NCBI RefSeq assembly: GCF_000471905.2
Contig: NW_006500351.1
Span: 3,532,427-3,596,426, forward strand
Source of the DNA: Amborella trichopoda
Lineage: Eukaryota > Streptophyta > Magnoliopsida > Amborellales > Amborellaceae
Direction of reading: 5' to 3'
Length of the DNA stretch: 64,000 nucleotides
Shown here: positions 32,925 to 45,600 of the stretch, piece after piece
How positions within the stretch are numbered: position 1 is the first letter of the stretch
How the letters are laid out: every line of letters begins with the position of its first letter
Notes under the pieces: model-generated
The model's input: the letters and a program-made list of their open reading frames with translations, nothing else
What the model was told of the DNA's origin: nothing
Databases searched by the model: none
Position numbers and translations under genes: made by a program

Positions 32925-35138
32925 TTTTTGAGGACATTTTTCAGCACCTTGGGTCCCCGATGCAGAATAAAAAGAGAAGTCGGTCAATAAAGCCTGAATA
33001 ATAGTGAAATTCTCAATAGTTCTAGAATTTCCCCAAAATAAGTGGAAATGTTTATAATGATTTCAACAGGCCACCTGCCAAGTTTTGTCACAATCCAACA
33101 TGTCTAAGGTCATGCATGAACTTCTCTCCATTTTGTTTTCTCTCTCTAACACACATAGCGGTGGCAGCACCGTGCGTGTTTCCCTCTCTTTCTTTCCTTC
33201 TTTCTCCTTTGGCTCTTTTCTAATCTCTTTCCTTCTTTCTTCTCTAACTCTTTCCTAACCTCCGTCCTCTCTTTCTTTTTCTCTTTCCTCGTTCTTATTG
33301 CCTCTCACTGTTCCCCTTCTTTCTCTCTCTACTTTCCTTTCCTCTTTCTCTTCTGTAAACCCACTTTCTTCCTCTCTATCTTTCTTTCTCTCGCCATATT
33401 ATTTCTTTTCTCTCTCCTTCCAGTCATGCATGGCGATACCCATCACCGGGCATGAAATTCTCATTCTTCCTTTATCCTCTAGAGACATGCACAGTGAGCG
33501 GGGCCTTAACCAGAGTAGGGGGCAGGGCCTTTGTCCAATTTTCCCCTTCCCCATGTTGTGCGACAATGATCATCGTTGCACACGACATTCCTTTACTCAT
33601 TCTTTGACAAGGACACAGAATCATGCCCTTTCTCGAGTGGTGGGTGGGGTCATGTTTGAGTCCCTTATGATGCGAGCGGCGATGCCTAGCGCCGCGTGTG
33701 TCTTTCCCTTTCTTGTTCCTGTCTCTCTCGCTTGACACGGTCGGCATGACCCATCATTATCCATGTTCTTTTTATCTCCTCTTTCCTCTGTCATGGGAAA
33801 CAAAACCCATCATCATTCATGTTCTTTCTCTCTCCTCTTTCCTCTATTATGGGCAACAAAAACCCATCATCGTCCATGTCCTTTCTCTCTCCTCTTTCCT
33901 TTGTCATGGGAGGTGGAACCCATCGCCATCCATGTTCTTTCTCTCTCTTCTTTCCTTTGTTATGGACAGCGAAACCCATCACTATCTATGTTTTCTTCTT
34001 ATGTTTCTCACCTTTTATGATCGGCGGAAGCCCATCGCCATCCATGTTCTCTTTTTCTCTCTCTCCTTTCATGGGCGATGGAACAGATCGTCATCCATGT
34101 TTCTTCCTTTCTCTCTCTTCTCTTTTCATCTCTCTTCTCTTCTCTCCTTTCTCTCCCTTCTCTCCTCTCACTCACTTCTTCTCTCTCCCCCTTTCTTCTG
34201 TCTCCCTTCTTTGCTCTTCTCTTTTATCTTCTTTCTCTCCACATTCTTCTCTTCTCTTTTCTTGTCTCTTCTTCTCTTCCCTCTCCTTTCTTTTCTATCA
34301 CTTCTCTTTCTTTTCTTCTCCTTTCCTTCTCTTTTCTTCTATCTCATTTCTTCTCTCCCTTTCTCTCTCTTCTTTTCTTATCTCTCCTCTTCCTCTTTCT
34401 TTTTCTTCTTCCTCACTCATTGGACCAAGGGACAGGTCTAGCACTGTCACGGTTGTCTCGTCCTTGAGCAGTATTGCCACCGTGCCAGCCTAAGTTACCT
34501 TGCCCTTCTTGCTGCCATGTCGAACTCACCGTTGTGTCAGATTGGTTGGTGTTGGTGTTATGTCGTCGAGTAGTATTGCCGTCGTTCCTGTCCGTGTTAC
34601 CGTGCCCGTCTTGCTACCACGTCAAGCCAATCATCATGCCGATCTAGCCACTGTGCTAGGCTAGCCACCCAATTAAATTTATCTTTCTTTCCTTTTCTTC
34701 TCTCTTCTTCCTTCTCTCAACCCCCACCTCATTATTTCTTCTCTTTTCTCCTTTGAATGTGCATGCCATTCTGCATTCACCCAAAGACAGGATGACAACC
34801 CTTGGCCCACTTGTCTTGTAAAATTAACCATGTGTGTGTGATCGCAGAAGCAAGAGAATACAGGCCAAGGGAGGCAATTCTGAACCAGTGTATGACTGGG
34901 GGGACTTTTCGCTTTGATCTAAGAGGGCGTCCACTTGATCCAGCCCAAGTGAGTCACCGACCCAAGTGAGGTGTGTCCCGTGTCACAACAAATTTCTTTC
35001 TCATTGGTTGCTATACCTGCCCTTGTCCTTGAGCAAGGTTCCCGAGAGAGCGATCTCAAGTCTCGAGTTCCCTTTGAAACCCGAGACACGTGTCACCAGA
35101 TCATCTAGATGTGGGGGTGAGATCGAGGCACCTAACCT
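32925..35138 (+). mobile_element. 5' LTR of element B, with an internal deletion
   Basis: It matches LTR B (49711-53380) at both ends. The match runs from CATTTTTCAGCACCTTGGGT (32935) to AATCCAACATGTCTAAGG (33100), then jumps to GCATGAACTTCTCTC, which in LTR B is 1.5 kb further on. That deletion removes the TATA box and polyadenylation signal. The rest is a CT-rich region with a 58-bp minisatellite and ends AGGCACCTAAC before a primer site. I see no convincing target duplication. Confidence 0.65.
33742..34085 (+). repeat. 58-bp LTR minisatellite with ATGGG/CCCAT hairpins
   Basis: Six units, each carrying CATGTTCTTTCTCTCTCCTC, start near 33742, 33800, 33860, 33920, 33976 and 34033. Unit joints form ATGGG...CCCAT stems with loops of 8-9 bases. 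Related arrays lie in LTR B (52.09-52.35 kb) and, complementary, in LTR C (55.2-55.63 kb). Confidence 0.7.
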
Positions 35139-35140
35139 GC

Positions 35141-35160
35141 TTGGCGATTCTACTAGGGAC
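35141..35160 (+). promoter_or_regulatory. Primer binding site of element B
   Basis: TTGGCGATTCTACTAGGGAC follows the LTR end by about three bases. The TGGCGAYTCYACTRGGGAC form is the primer site typical of several Tat-lineage plant elements. I did not assign the tRNA. Confidence 0.6.
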
Positions 35161-35383
35161 TTACTACCCCTTCATCGGATTGTTTCGCTAGTTTCTCCTT
35201 TGTCTTTCTGTTTTCACACACCACATGGCTTCCGGGTTCCTTAACCCATTCATCCGGATCGAGGATTTTCTCATGCCTGCATTCATGAGCTTCCTCTGGG
35301 AACAAGTTCCTCGAACTTCATTCCCAACTTTTCTTTTGAGCAAAGACCCAGTGTCTAGCTCCTAGGTCTTAACCTGAATTGGC

Positions 35384-38300
35384 GTGAGAAGGGACTTAAA
35401 GGTCCCTAACTCCCCATCTCCTTGCCCTGGTGGAACCCCCACCAAGGCCCTCTACATCGGCAGCACATCTGCTGCCACTCACAGCATGCACCCTGTCACC
35501 GGAAAGTCACTTGTCGGTCTTATTTCTGAGGTACGCCGGAAGGTTGCCCAGTCCCTTTCTGAGAAAGGCAAGAAAATTACCATTACTCTTGTGGGTCGCC
35601 ACAAGGCCACCCCCCTCATTCCTGCTCCACCTCAGGTCTCTATGATTAGAGACTCAACACATCGAGGAGGAGACCCTAAGGCCTCCACTTCTTCCATACA
35701 CTCTAAGACTTGTGGGTCATTCACTCAAGTCACACCTCAGGGCAGCCCTTGTGCTACCTCGAGTATGCGTCCAGGATCAGGCCTCCTTGAGCTGAAACCT
35801 ATGCGCATGCATGTGCATCCCATTACTCCGGGTAACATCGTTGCTACGCCAACCCAAGCACACGGAAGATGATCTCTTTATCCTCCCTCTCAGCACACAC
35901 TAGTGCACCCTATACGGGGCAAGCTCGCACCTATTCCCTTGCAAACACCTTCTCATAGTTCTCGACCTCCTAAGGCCAGACCACCTGTTTGAGCCCGGAC
36001 TGATCCCCAAGTCACCCAAAATGCTACTTCAAGGGACGTACACACGCCACCTTCCCAGGCCACTGCTTGCTCCCGACCCAAACATCTTCGAGATCGGATC
36101 CCCTCTTCTTCCGCCCTTTCTCCTCCAGGTGGATATCTCAAGACCTGATACTTAAATGTTTTCCCTAAGAGCACCATCCTTTGCCAGCCCCATCAGGTCG
36201 GCTATGCCTCTGAAGCCCACAAAGGAGTTCGGTGCAAAGGCTTGATGATTGATGAAGTTCTACAACTTCCAAGGTAGGAGTCCAAGCTGACCTCTGTCCA
36301 TGGTCCACATTCGCTGCCCCATCATATGAACACGACCCTCTCATGCTCTAAGAAGGCGGGTCAACCTTGACCCCAGTCTCAGTTCTAGAGAGAAGTCTAT
36401 CACAGTCTCAAGCTCAAGCAAGACAGATGACTGCAGATCCTAATTAAGGAGCCGACCAGAAAATTCGAGGCACTCAGCTCCAAGGGTCTCCTTCTTGAAA
36501 ATCCCTTATATCCTCTTTGAATCACAGAGACTGAAGAAGAGGTGCAAGAATTCTGCACCATGGTCAGTTTCATAGAAGATGACCCAACCACGCAGCAGCC
36601 ACGGTCCCAAGACCGTCAAGAACCGATCCTCACACGATTTGCATATAAGACTCGAGTCCAGTCAGGGCATGCCGACCCCTTGCTGACCGATATGCTACAT
36701 ATGACTCGCCAAGCTCAGAAGCCCTCAACTGCACTTAAGGCTAACCTCCCTAGAGAAACAGTTAGCTTTATGGTTGTAAACTAACCTAGCGACGGACAAG
36801 AAGAGCGCATGAGAAGGTTCGAAGACATGGTGCATGCAATGATGGAGAAGATTGACCGTATGAGGCCAAATTCGATCACTCATATGACGTAGCTCCAAGG
36901 CAGCCTTCTCCCCCTTCCTCACAGTACAATTTGTTCCTCACTCTATCTCATAGGTGGACATTGACACTATGATAACCCACAGCTTAAAAAGAAGACAAAT
37001 TCCGGGTATTCAGGGTGCAACACTCTATAAAAAACCATACCCCTCTTACATTGGCCAGGTTCTATTTCCCACGAACTACAAAAAGGGGAAGTTTCACCTG
37101 TTCAATGGAGCAACATCCTCGCACCAGCATATCACACATTTCCAAGCAGCATGTCGAGAGGCAGTGGCAGATGGGAGACTCCTCCTCCGTTAGTTTGTTG
37201 CAACTCTTAATGGCCCCGTCTTTCAGTGGTATGCTCGGCTTCCCTCAAATTCAGTACATTCTTGGGAGGAAATGGAGAAACTGTTCCACCAGCATTTCTA
37301 TGAGGTCGAGAGAGAGGTCCAAACCATCGAGCTTCTCACCTTGACTCAGGAACCAGATGAACCTGTGGATCAATTCATAGCAAGGTGGAGAGATTGGCCT
37401 CTCGCCATCCCAATCTCATGCTTGAGAAGGAAGCAGTTCAGACCTATGTGCGAAACATGCGTCTTGAGATTGCTCTTCATGTTGAGGTCTCCAATCCGAC
37501 TTCCAAGTCAGAGTTGATCGCTAAGTCAGTTCACATAGAGAGCTTGTCACGCCACCATATCGAGCCTCGACAACAGTTTTCAAGCTTGGGAAACAACCGA
37601 GGTAATGGTAATTCTCGGACCAACACTTGGGGCAATCAACAAAAAGGGGTAATCAGTGTGGCCGTTACCGTCAGTGATCCAAAGAAGGCTGCCTCTCAAA
37701 CTTTGAACCTCCCTAAAGGGACAGGCACAACAAAACTCAAACAGCGCCACAGGGAGGCAAGCAGCAATCATACAACCGGGTACCTACACCTGCAAACCTT
37801 AATCAACATGACTATTGGACTAGGCATCAGAATAAGGTATATCCTTTTGAAAAGGAATGGGTTCCTGCACTGCTCCAACTATTGCTGGAACAGAACATGA
37901 TTGAGCTGCCTGAGATCAAGTTTCTCGATCAAGCTGGTCTCGATACACACACAAGATATTGTGCTTATCATTGAAGGGTAAACCACTCCACAGAAGAATG
38001 CTACACACTTAAAGACCTCATCGAGGCTCTGATCCAGAAGGGTCAGATCAAGCTCGAAGAACTCAAGAAAGCATTCGGGGAAACTGAGGCCTCCGACGTG
38101 GTAATAGTACAAGAGAAAGACAAAAGCCTGATCCCTTCTGATAAGTTGTCAACAGATCGTCTCCACGCTTTGTTCAGTATGGTCCTCTAATAAGGACTCA
38201 TTACACTAAACCCGACATGGCAACCCAAGTGCCTTGCTCAGGGGATTGAGAATCACTGGTGCCCATACCATCAGATATGGGCTAAAAATATGTTATGGGT

Positions 38301-38800
38301 TTGAAGCTGTGGTTGCAGAAAAAGTCTAGAAAGGTTACATTGCTTACGCCGAACACCCTCAAGACACTATGCCCATCCAGGAGGGCGTTTCAATGCAAGA
38401 CTCCTGCAAGGATGCCTCTGATCCCGCTGAAGTCTCGACTTCGCCATGGAAAGTCCATCAAGGGCGGAGCAGGCGCAAGTCTTCAAATCGAGAAGCGATT
38501 CGACAAGCTAGGGTTGTTCACAAACCTAGTAAGATGGACCAAGCACCTCCAAAGGTGATTAGAAAAAGACGAGCACCAAGGGCTGCACACTGGAAGAACA
38601 AGGTTCCTCAGCCACCGGTCGAGCCAGAATTTCTTAGGCCTCTTCCTTCCTTGCCGACCTTACAAGACTTCATACCCGTTGTCGTCGACCTTATTCCCTC
38701 GTCTCGTCAAGAGGACATCCCTGGGCCATCTTTTACGCGAGGCACGTCCAATAAGGGTGACGACATTAAAAACATTCCCCAATAGTCTAAGAAGGGGAAA
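35384..38800 (+). pseudogene. gag pseudogene of element B (Tat-type)
   Basis: After a basic, Ser/Pro-rich leader (35384-35872), the capsid core is clear at 36954-37560. It reads KKGKFHLFNGATSS, HFQAACREAV, then in a second frame NGPVFQWYARLPSNS, a block with KLFHQHFYEVEREVQTIEL and EPDEPVDQFIARWRD, and NMRLEIALHVEVSNP. This is the Retrotrans_gag fold of Tat/Athila-type elements. Stops and frame changes occur near 36781, 37194 and 37390. A CxxC/H-type segment near 37880-38110 is not clear enough to call. The gene has no intact frame. Confidence 0.75.
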
Positions 38801-38821
38801 CACCTAAAAGACTCCCTACAC

Positions 38822-39815
38822 ATGTCCAACCCTGGTGATGATGTAAAAATCTGCCTCAATCGGTCCAATGAGGGGAACGACCTTAAAAGTCCCTCACCTA
38901 TTAACCCTTCTCCTTCTCCCTCGTCTTCTTCTTCTTCTTATCCTTCTGCTTCTATGTCTCCTGCAGGTAACACCTTGAAATGTTTAGACTTCGAGGCTCT
39001 TGACAGAGAGCTCAAAGGAACCAATATAAGCAGGACGCACAGGAGATGGCTGAAAACGGCGTTAGCCTAGGTAACCGGATTCTTGTCAGTTGCTAATGCT
39101 CTAGCAGCTCGAGCTAAGGCACATCCATCTTCTTCTATAAAGAAGCACAAGAGGTCAAAGCCAAAGAAACCTCAGTGGCCTCTTAAGCCTGACTTTGAGC
39201 AAAGGCTGAGAGAATCAAGGGGGCAGAGTTTCTATTCTCAAGAAGCCTATCACATGGTGCAAATCTCAGAAGCATCACTCAGCACAGGGCAATTGAACCT
39301 GAGGTCGAGGAAGGCGTTGCAGCCGCCACCTCAGAGACTAAAGGTCCTGAAGTTCCCTAGTCCGCCACTTCTACCTTACTCAAATACCTCAGACAACTTG
39401 CCCATGCTCAAACTCCCTAGGCTCCTTCCTCGCCCAAATACCCTAGGTAATCCACCTCTCCTTAAGTTCCCCGGGATGCCTCTGATCCCGTATACCCAAA
39501 CGCCTCCTAAGCCTCAAACCTCCATTTCATTAAAATAAATCCCTATCACCCAATCCACTCCGATTACCCAAACCATGCCGACTATAAAATCAAGCCAGCC
39601 AACAGCTCCACCTAAACCTACTCCTCAACCTAAACCTGCTCCTCAACCCATTATACCACCAAAGCCGGTGGCAGGACCAGGAACACAAAAGACTGATGAA
39701 GAAAAGGTGAAATATGATGTGATAGGGCACTTAAGGAACCTTCCAGCCCATCTCATCATCTATGACGCCCTCATGCTCTCAAGGGATTACCATATGGCTA
39801 TGGTTTAGGCTCTCT
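38822..39815 (+). pseudogene. Proline-rich gag-pro linker with peptide repeats (element B)
   Basis: Open but broken frames encode Ser/Pro-rich, then Lys/Pro-rich sequence. At 39346-39510 three DNA repeats of about 60 bases encode LKFPSPPLLPY, LKLPRLLPRP and LKFPGMPLIPY. At 39575-39690 a PKPTPQPKPAPQP stretch precedes the conserved KYDVIGHLRNLPAHLIIYDALMLSRD-type block. I do not know a function for this linker. Confidence 0.5.
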
Positions 39816-40084
39816 CCAATCCAAAGGTGTACGAGACTGAAGTGGAACCCATTGAGATGGACCCATTGATCTTAAGCGGATGTATGACAATCACCTTCTC
39901 AGAGGATGATTTGCAATTAGGAGAAAAATTTCACAATCGCCCTCTCTTTGTGACTGGTGAATTACATGCATGCCCCACCAATCGAATTATGTTGGATGGA
40001 GTCAGCAGTCAACCTTATCCCAAGGAGAATCCTCACTCGATTGGGATTAGGGTTTGAGGATCGCACTCCTACTCATATCACAGT

Positions 40085-41381
40085 TGTAGACACCCGCTTT
40101 AAATCTGGCAAGTTCTGTGGTTTTCTTAGACCCTTAGGATCAAATTGGTCTAGTACACCCAAAATCCATAGGTCACACAACTTACCCTGTGACCCGAAAC
40201 CATTATGCCAGCTCAGAACCCAGCAGATGCCTGTTTTGATCCAAAATATAGTAAACACACTGTTTTATGAAAACAATCATTAAAAATAGTAAAAAAATCC
40301 ATTTTGACCTAAATTTTCTTTGAGAGCTTCCTAAAAGGCTGAGGAAGACACCCAAATTGAAAAAGCATCAATTTGGACAAGTTTTGGTTTGGGTAATACG
40401 GGGCGTGCTTCCTAAGTGACATAGGGCGTGCCGCCCAAGTCATCTTACAAATGCCCTATTTTACTAAAACAATCATTAAAAATAGTAAAAAAAATTCGTT
40501 TTAATCCAAATGTTTTTTGGTAGATTCACAAGAGGCTAAGGAACACACCTGAAAAGAAAAGTTTCAATTTGGAGCATTTTTTATTTATGTGACATGGGGC
40601 GTGCCGCCCCGGCGACAATACTCGTGCCACCTAGTCATGTTTTGGGTGGTTTGGCTGCGTGATGCTCTCCACCTTAGTTAAATCCAAATTTTCAAAAATT
40701 AAAGATTGGTTTGACTAAGGGATTTGTTAGTTACGGGATAACTTTACCCCAACAAATCCCTCGTTCATATGAACTCACTTTGGGTGACCATAAAAGGATG
40801 AAAAACGAGAGGGTTGAGGTGGGAAGAGAATATTAGAAACTTGAGGCTGGAAGAGAAACTTGAGGAGAGTAGAGAGACCTTCCTTGAGAAAACCCTAATC
40901 CTCATATTAAGCCTAAGTAAACCTAGACCTAGGACACAACAACCCTAGATCTAAACCATTTCTAGAGCACAACCACCCTACTACTATCAGAGACATGCTG
41001 ATCGACATCTGGACCACAAGGGCAAAAGGAACTGACTTTGTTACGGGCGAGCCCTCGAATGCTCAGGAAGCTCGAGCCATCCAGCCTGGTTCGGTAATTT
41101 CTTCTCCTTCATTTCCTATTTTCTTTTATTGTATTTATTTTATTTTGATCTGGCTTTGACTCATTCTGATTGAAAATTGTGTTTTGCAATGCTTCGGATC
41201 ACACTAGCTCTGCCACAGATTTGAGAGCAGATCTGCTCATTTCTGGGTAGATCTAATCTCATATATGAATTCGATTGTTTCAACTTTCTCTACCATTGCT
41301 TTTTCATTTATTTTTATTAGTTGAAAGTGTCAAATCTGAGAGATCTACATCGTTAAATCAATCGATTCTACGTTATAAACA
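40085..41381 (+). mobile_element. Solo LTR (1297 bp) with exact 5-bp target duplication
   Basis: It begins TGTAGACACCC and ends ATAAACA. ACAGT stands on both sides, at 40080-40084 and 41382-41386. Removing it restores the protease coding order. A GC-rich block containing GGGCGTGCCGCC and a CATAAAAGG box near 40790 suggest plus orientation. It holds no ORF, as expected of a solo LTR. The TGTAGA start and GC-rich block recall the element D LTR at 5.6-6.8 kb, so the two families may be related. Confidence 0.85.
40270..40660 (+). repeat. About 196-bp tandem duplication inside the solo LTR
   Basis: AAAACAATCATTAAAAATAG occurs at 40270 and again at 40466. Each copy is followed by TCAATTTGGA and a GGGCGTGCCGCC string at matching spacing. 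Confidence 0.65.
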
Positions 41382-42110
41382 ACAGTCTAGGGGTTCAACA
41401 AGTCAGGAGAGAAGCCCACTGGCATGATCCGCCTTCATCTTAAGATCAGTGAATTGAACGATTACACTCAATTTCATGTAATCGACACCGAGACCTCCTA
41501 CAACATCCTTCTCGACCGCCCGTGGCTCCATGACCAAGAGCTGGTTCCGTCCACATTGCATCAGTGCTTCAAGTATAGTCGAAATGGGGGACAATATACG
41601 GTCTATGCTAATAAAAGACCAGTTCCTGTAAACGAAACTCACTATGCTAATGCCAAGTAGTACTTCACAGATTTGGTGTCACCCCAAAAGTTAGGAGAAG
41701 GTGATCATAAGTTTGTCAAGAAGGCGGAATGTTCGCCTCATGAAGATGTTGAGGACATCAGGAGAGAACTCGTGAGCCTGTTTAAAGAGGAAGAAAGACA
41801 AGGAAAAATTCTCCCTCTGACTCCCGTTCATCCCAATATGCCATTGATCATCCCTGAGGAAAATCCATCTTCCCCTAAAGATGAGGTTTCCTCCTCTGCA
41901 ACTAGTACTGAGCCCCCTTCACAAGAAGATGAACCAGAAGACACTCTCGAGATTGAGGAAGTTATGGGGATAGATCTCCCAGTCCCAATGGTCACCTACA
42001 TGCCGGATCATCAAAAAGTCTTGCAAGTCCCCATTGCACTCTTGGAAGTAGAACTAACGCATCAGCCACCCCGAAAGGTTTTGCGTTTCCCAGATTCTAT
42101 CAAAAAATAG

Positions 42111-42520
42111 TAGTTAAGGAAAGGACAACCCTCTTGCCCTTAAGAGCAAGATCTCATGGCAGATTTAAGAAGCGAGGTTCGCAGTCTCTATAACTAATTG
42201 GGGGTTACGCATATCACTTCAAAACACTTAAAGGAGTTCGTGCCTGAGGCCAAGAGCTACGATGGGCTTGGGGTGAATGCACCTCAAATAGAAGCTAAAG
42301 CCCCTCCAGATTGGACTATTTACAGCGAGCGCGCTCATCATATTATGAGAACAATGAATTATGAGTCCATGTTTAATCAAGCATTAAGGGGAGAAGAAGC
42401 TCCCCCATTCGAGGTCATTGAAGCTACAACAACTTGTCATAAAACAAAGCAAGGTGTAGGGTATTCCTCCACGTCCTATTCCATGAAGGGGCAGGAACAA
42501 TGAACATGAGTAAGAGATAG
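42111..42520 (+). pseudogene. Last pol-side segment of element B
   Basis: The frame 42198-42503 encodes about 100 residues including FVPEAKSYDGLGVNAP and PPDWTIYSERAHHIMRTMNY. It is in the sense of gag and pro and could be a spacer normally found before reverse transcriptase, but I do not recognise a domain. After it the sense-strand coding ends. The sequence passes into the 3' end of the antisense PMD gene with no trace of RT, RNase H or integrase. Confidence 0.4.
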
Positions 42521-42626
42521 AGTGCAGGGAATCAAATGGAAAAAGAAAAAGTCATGCATCATATTGAAGAAAAAAGAGAATTTTATTCATAAACCAAGGG
42601 GATATTACAAGGGTCAGAATAAAAAC

Positions 42627-42628
<2 letters not shown>

Positions 42629-42662
<34 letters not shown>

Positions 42663-42663
42663 A
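42629..42663. repeat. (GA)n microsatellite
   Basis: Uninterrupted GA dinucleotides lie just past the 3' end of the antisense PMD pseudogene. Confidence 0.9.
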
Positions 42664-42679
42664 AATAAGACTACACTTT

Positions 42680-45600
42680 CAAAATTGATCAATCACTTCA
42701 TTGATCTTTCCCCTGTATGTTACAGTTGATATCTTAGCCTGCTGGATGCATCCCTCCAACTCTGCTACCATCTCAACCTCATGCTCCATCAAGGTAGTCC
42801 CTTCCTCCAAGGAGTACTCAAGGGTCAAAATATTATCAGCAAGCACCTTATCCTTTGCTTCCCAAGCTGCGGTCTCCTCCTCCAATTTATCAAGCTCTTG
42901 CATCAGGTTCACTATCTCAGCCTTCAGGGTCATCATCTTGTTGTGGAGAGCGATGGCCTCCTCAGCAAGGTCAGATCTCTGGGAAGTGGCAGCATCCTTT
43001 CTTGTAATTGAGCCTCTACCATTTGGTGATGGTGTATGAGCGAGGGCTTCAAAGAGGGCAATTGTGAACTCTCTAGCTGTTGCGCAGTTACCTCCTCCTA
43101 CAAGGCCCTTATTCTCCACCCTTCCAGCTCATTTGTGACGTCATCGAAATATGGGAGGACCTCTGGTGCACCCCCTAGAAGGGCGATCTGCCTTAACTTT
43201 TGGACTGCATTGTAAAGTTCAGTAAGAGACAAATCCTTCAGTCTTTGCACACCTAGACGAAGCATATCCATGATTATGCCAGACATCCCACTAAAACTAA
43301 GCCTGGACGATGCTGCTAGGGCTGCCGCAATAGAAGGAGCATTAGTCTCAATGGTGGGGTTCGAAGGGATGAAAGCCATGTGAGTCATTGGCTCTTCTCG
43401 AGCAATTGTGAAGCCCAAGGTCTCATCATTTGTAGATTCAGAGGGGGCCCCAATCTCAAGCTGCTCGGCCGCCATGTCTCAATATGCTCCAAAGCAGCCG
43501 CAGCCTTTTCAGGGCCAACTTCTTCTCTCTGCCCTCATTCTCTAGAGCAACCTCAATAAGGTCAATTCCCTCACTTTGACCTTCACTTGCTGGAGCCATC
43601 ACCTTAACCTCAGCATGCTTCAAAGTAGCCTCTTCTTCTTGTCTCTTACCCTTAGGCATGACCTCGATAAGTTCAAGGTTAACGTCTTTTCCTTCTTGAA
43701 TTACCACCTTAACCTCAGCAAGTCTAGAGCTCACCCTCTCCCTTTGGTCTTCATCTTCTTGGACCACCACTTGAGCTATGGCCTCTTCTACCTGGCCCGC
43801 ATCTTCTATAGCCAAAACCTCTGCCACAAAAATCTCAACTCCCTCATCTTTTCTGACCTAAACCCCCTCTGGGGCCCTATTTTTTGAACTCTCAAAAAGG
43901 CTTGGGTCTGCACTACTCCTAACTCCATCACCCGGGGCAGCAGCTTCCTGACACTCAAGCGTTTCTTCAACTATAGCCTCTTCTTCAGTTGGGGCAACAA
44001 TCAACCATCTCCTGAGGTTCAGAAGCCCTGTCGATTTTTGGTTCCTCCCTTGGAGAAGAACCTCTAGCACCTTAATTTCCAGCCCCGTCAATCTCCATTG
44101 GAGCCAGATCTGACTCAATAGTCATTCTAGGAATTTCGAGTACCACCCCAAGCTCAAGTGTCCCCTCTTTATCAGAAGCATTAATGTTGGGCCAAGAAGG
44201 GTCAGTCATCTACCTCAATCTTCTAAGAGGCCGAAAATAGCTCAAGAGTGGCAGAAGGTGACTCAGAAAGAGTGGAGGGTGACTTATAAGGAGCAACAAA
44301 GAATTTCAAAGAGGCAAAAGATGAAGAGCCATAAGCTGGTTCCAGGATGACAACAAATCTTGCACGCCTACATTTTCGAGCAGGTCTGACAACTCAGGGA
44401 GGAGCACGAGTGACAGCGGAGGCAGCACGCTTCCTCTTCTTTCCTACCCCGGTGGAGGAGCAGTTTTCTCAAAACTCCTCCCTCGAGAAGAGCCTGTAGC
44501 AAGAGCACTATGAGGGCCACTCCCTATCAGTGCATTCAGGTCTTGGATGGGGCACCCTTCATGACCTAAGACCTTTCGACCCTCCTTCCATTCGAAGATA
44601 GAGGTGAGTTTGTCAAAAAGGTTCCCCGTCCTCTTCTCCATAGCAAGAAATTGTGGTGAAGTTTCATCCGCTGCTATCTTGTGAGGTATCCCAAGAGCCT
44701 CTCAATTCCAAGGGTAGTCAAAGGTAAAAATCTCTCCTAGAGGAGGAATCCTGAGTATCCTCTTTTGCCTGGTATCCTGACGTTAATTGAACTTCTCCCC
44801 TTTCTAAGGGTGATCAGCCTCCCTGTACCCTCTGTTGGTAATCCTCCACCAGCGTGCATAGGCCTCAATCGCTCTGGTCCTTCTGCCAAAATGTGGTACC
44901 ACATACTTGCTGACCTTAGTCATTTCTGAACATGTGGACCACGCGGTATGGATATACTCTGGCAGCCATGATTCACAGAAAGTTCCTAACTCTTCTTTCC
45001 TGCCAGTGTTCATTCTGCCCTGGTGTTTTTCATAGAATATAGAAAAGGGACCATGCTAATGAGCAAACTGATGGGGGAAGTACCCTTCGAGTCTGGCATT
45101 GTGTGGGGTTCGATAGGCTAAAACCCCGCCTTTGAAGCTCAAGATAAAGATGAGCTCCTTGATGCTTGTGGGAGCACCATCCAGGTCATTGCCCAGTTCA
45201 TTAATTAAGGTGCAGCCAGTAAAGCCTCCAACTGGAAAGTTGACTCAGTGCATGCTGGAGAACTCATTCCCAAACAAGCTACGAGCCTCACCTGGGCTGT
45301 GAAAGATAGCCTTCTACCCAGCAATCCTCATCAAGAAGGCGCATATCTTCTCCCTCGTGTCCGGGCTTTTGACATAAGTGGCAGGGAAATAAGCTCTTAG
45401 CCACCCATATACATAATGGACGGGGGATGGTGTTTTGAAGTCCCCTGGGAAAGCTTCGCCTCCAACAAGGCCATTGCCCCCATCTTTGCCTTTATAAGCT
45501 TTCCCTCTGGAGATGGCTCCCAGTCTGTGGTAGATACTGCATAGAACTAGTAGTGCAAGGGCGTACTGGCACCCCCTTGCCATGTCGCAAGCCACATAGA

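Larger units (their letters stand above)
39700..42110 (+). pseudogene. Retroviral-type aspartic protease region of element B, split by a solo LTR
   Basis: Upstream part: LRNLPAHLIIYDALMLSRDYH, then LHACPTNRIMLDGVSS, where MLDGGSA is expected at the active-site region (39960-40040). The frame is then interrupted by the solo LTR at 40085-41381. It resumes at about 41391 with GFNKSGEKPTGMIRLHLKI, then FHVIDTETSYNILLDRPWLHD and LVPSTLHQCFKYS, ending in an acidic, Pro-rich tail to 42110. The active-site Asp is present, but the flanking Gly-Ser-Ala is damaged. A TAG stands at 41387-41391 in the rejoined target sequence. This order is standard for Tat-type pro; reverse transcriptase should follow but does not. 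Confidence 0.7.

Noticed and set aside
33698..34493. Frames of 224-247 residues in the LTR
   Set aside because: CT-rich minisatellite of the LTR read in several frames; the homologous LTRs break them.
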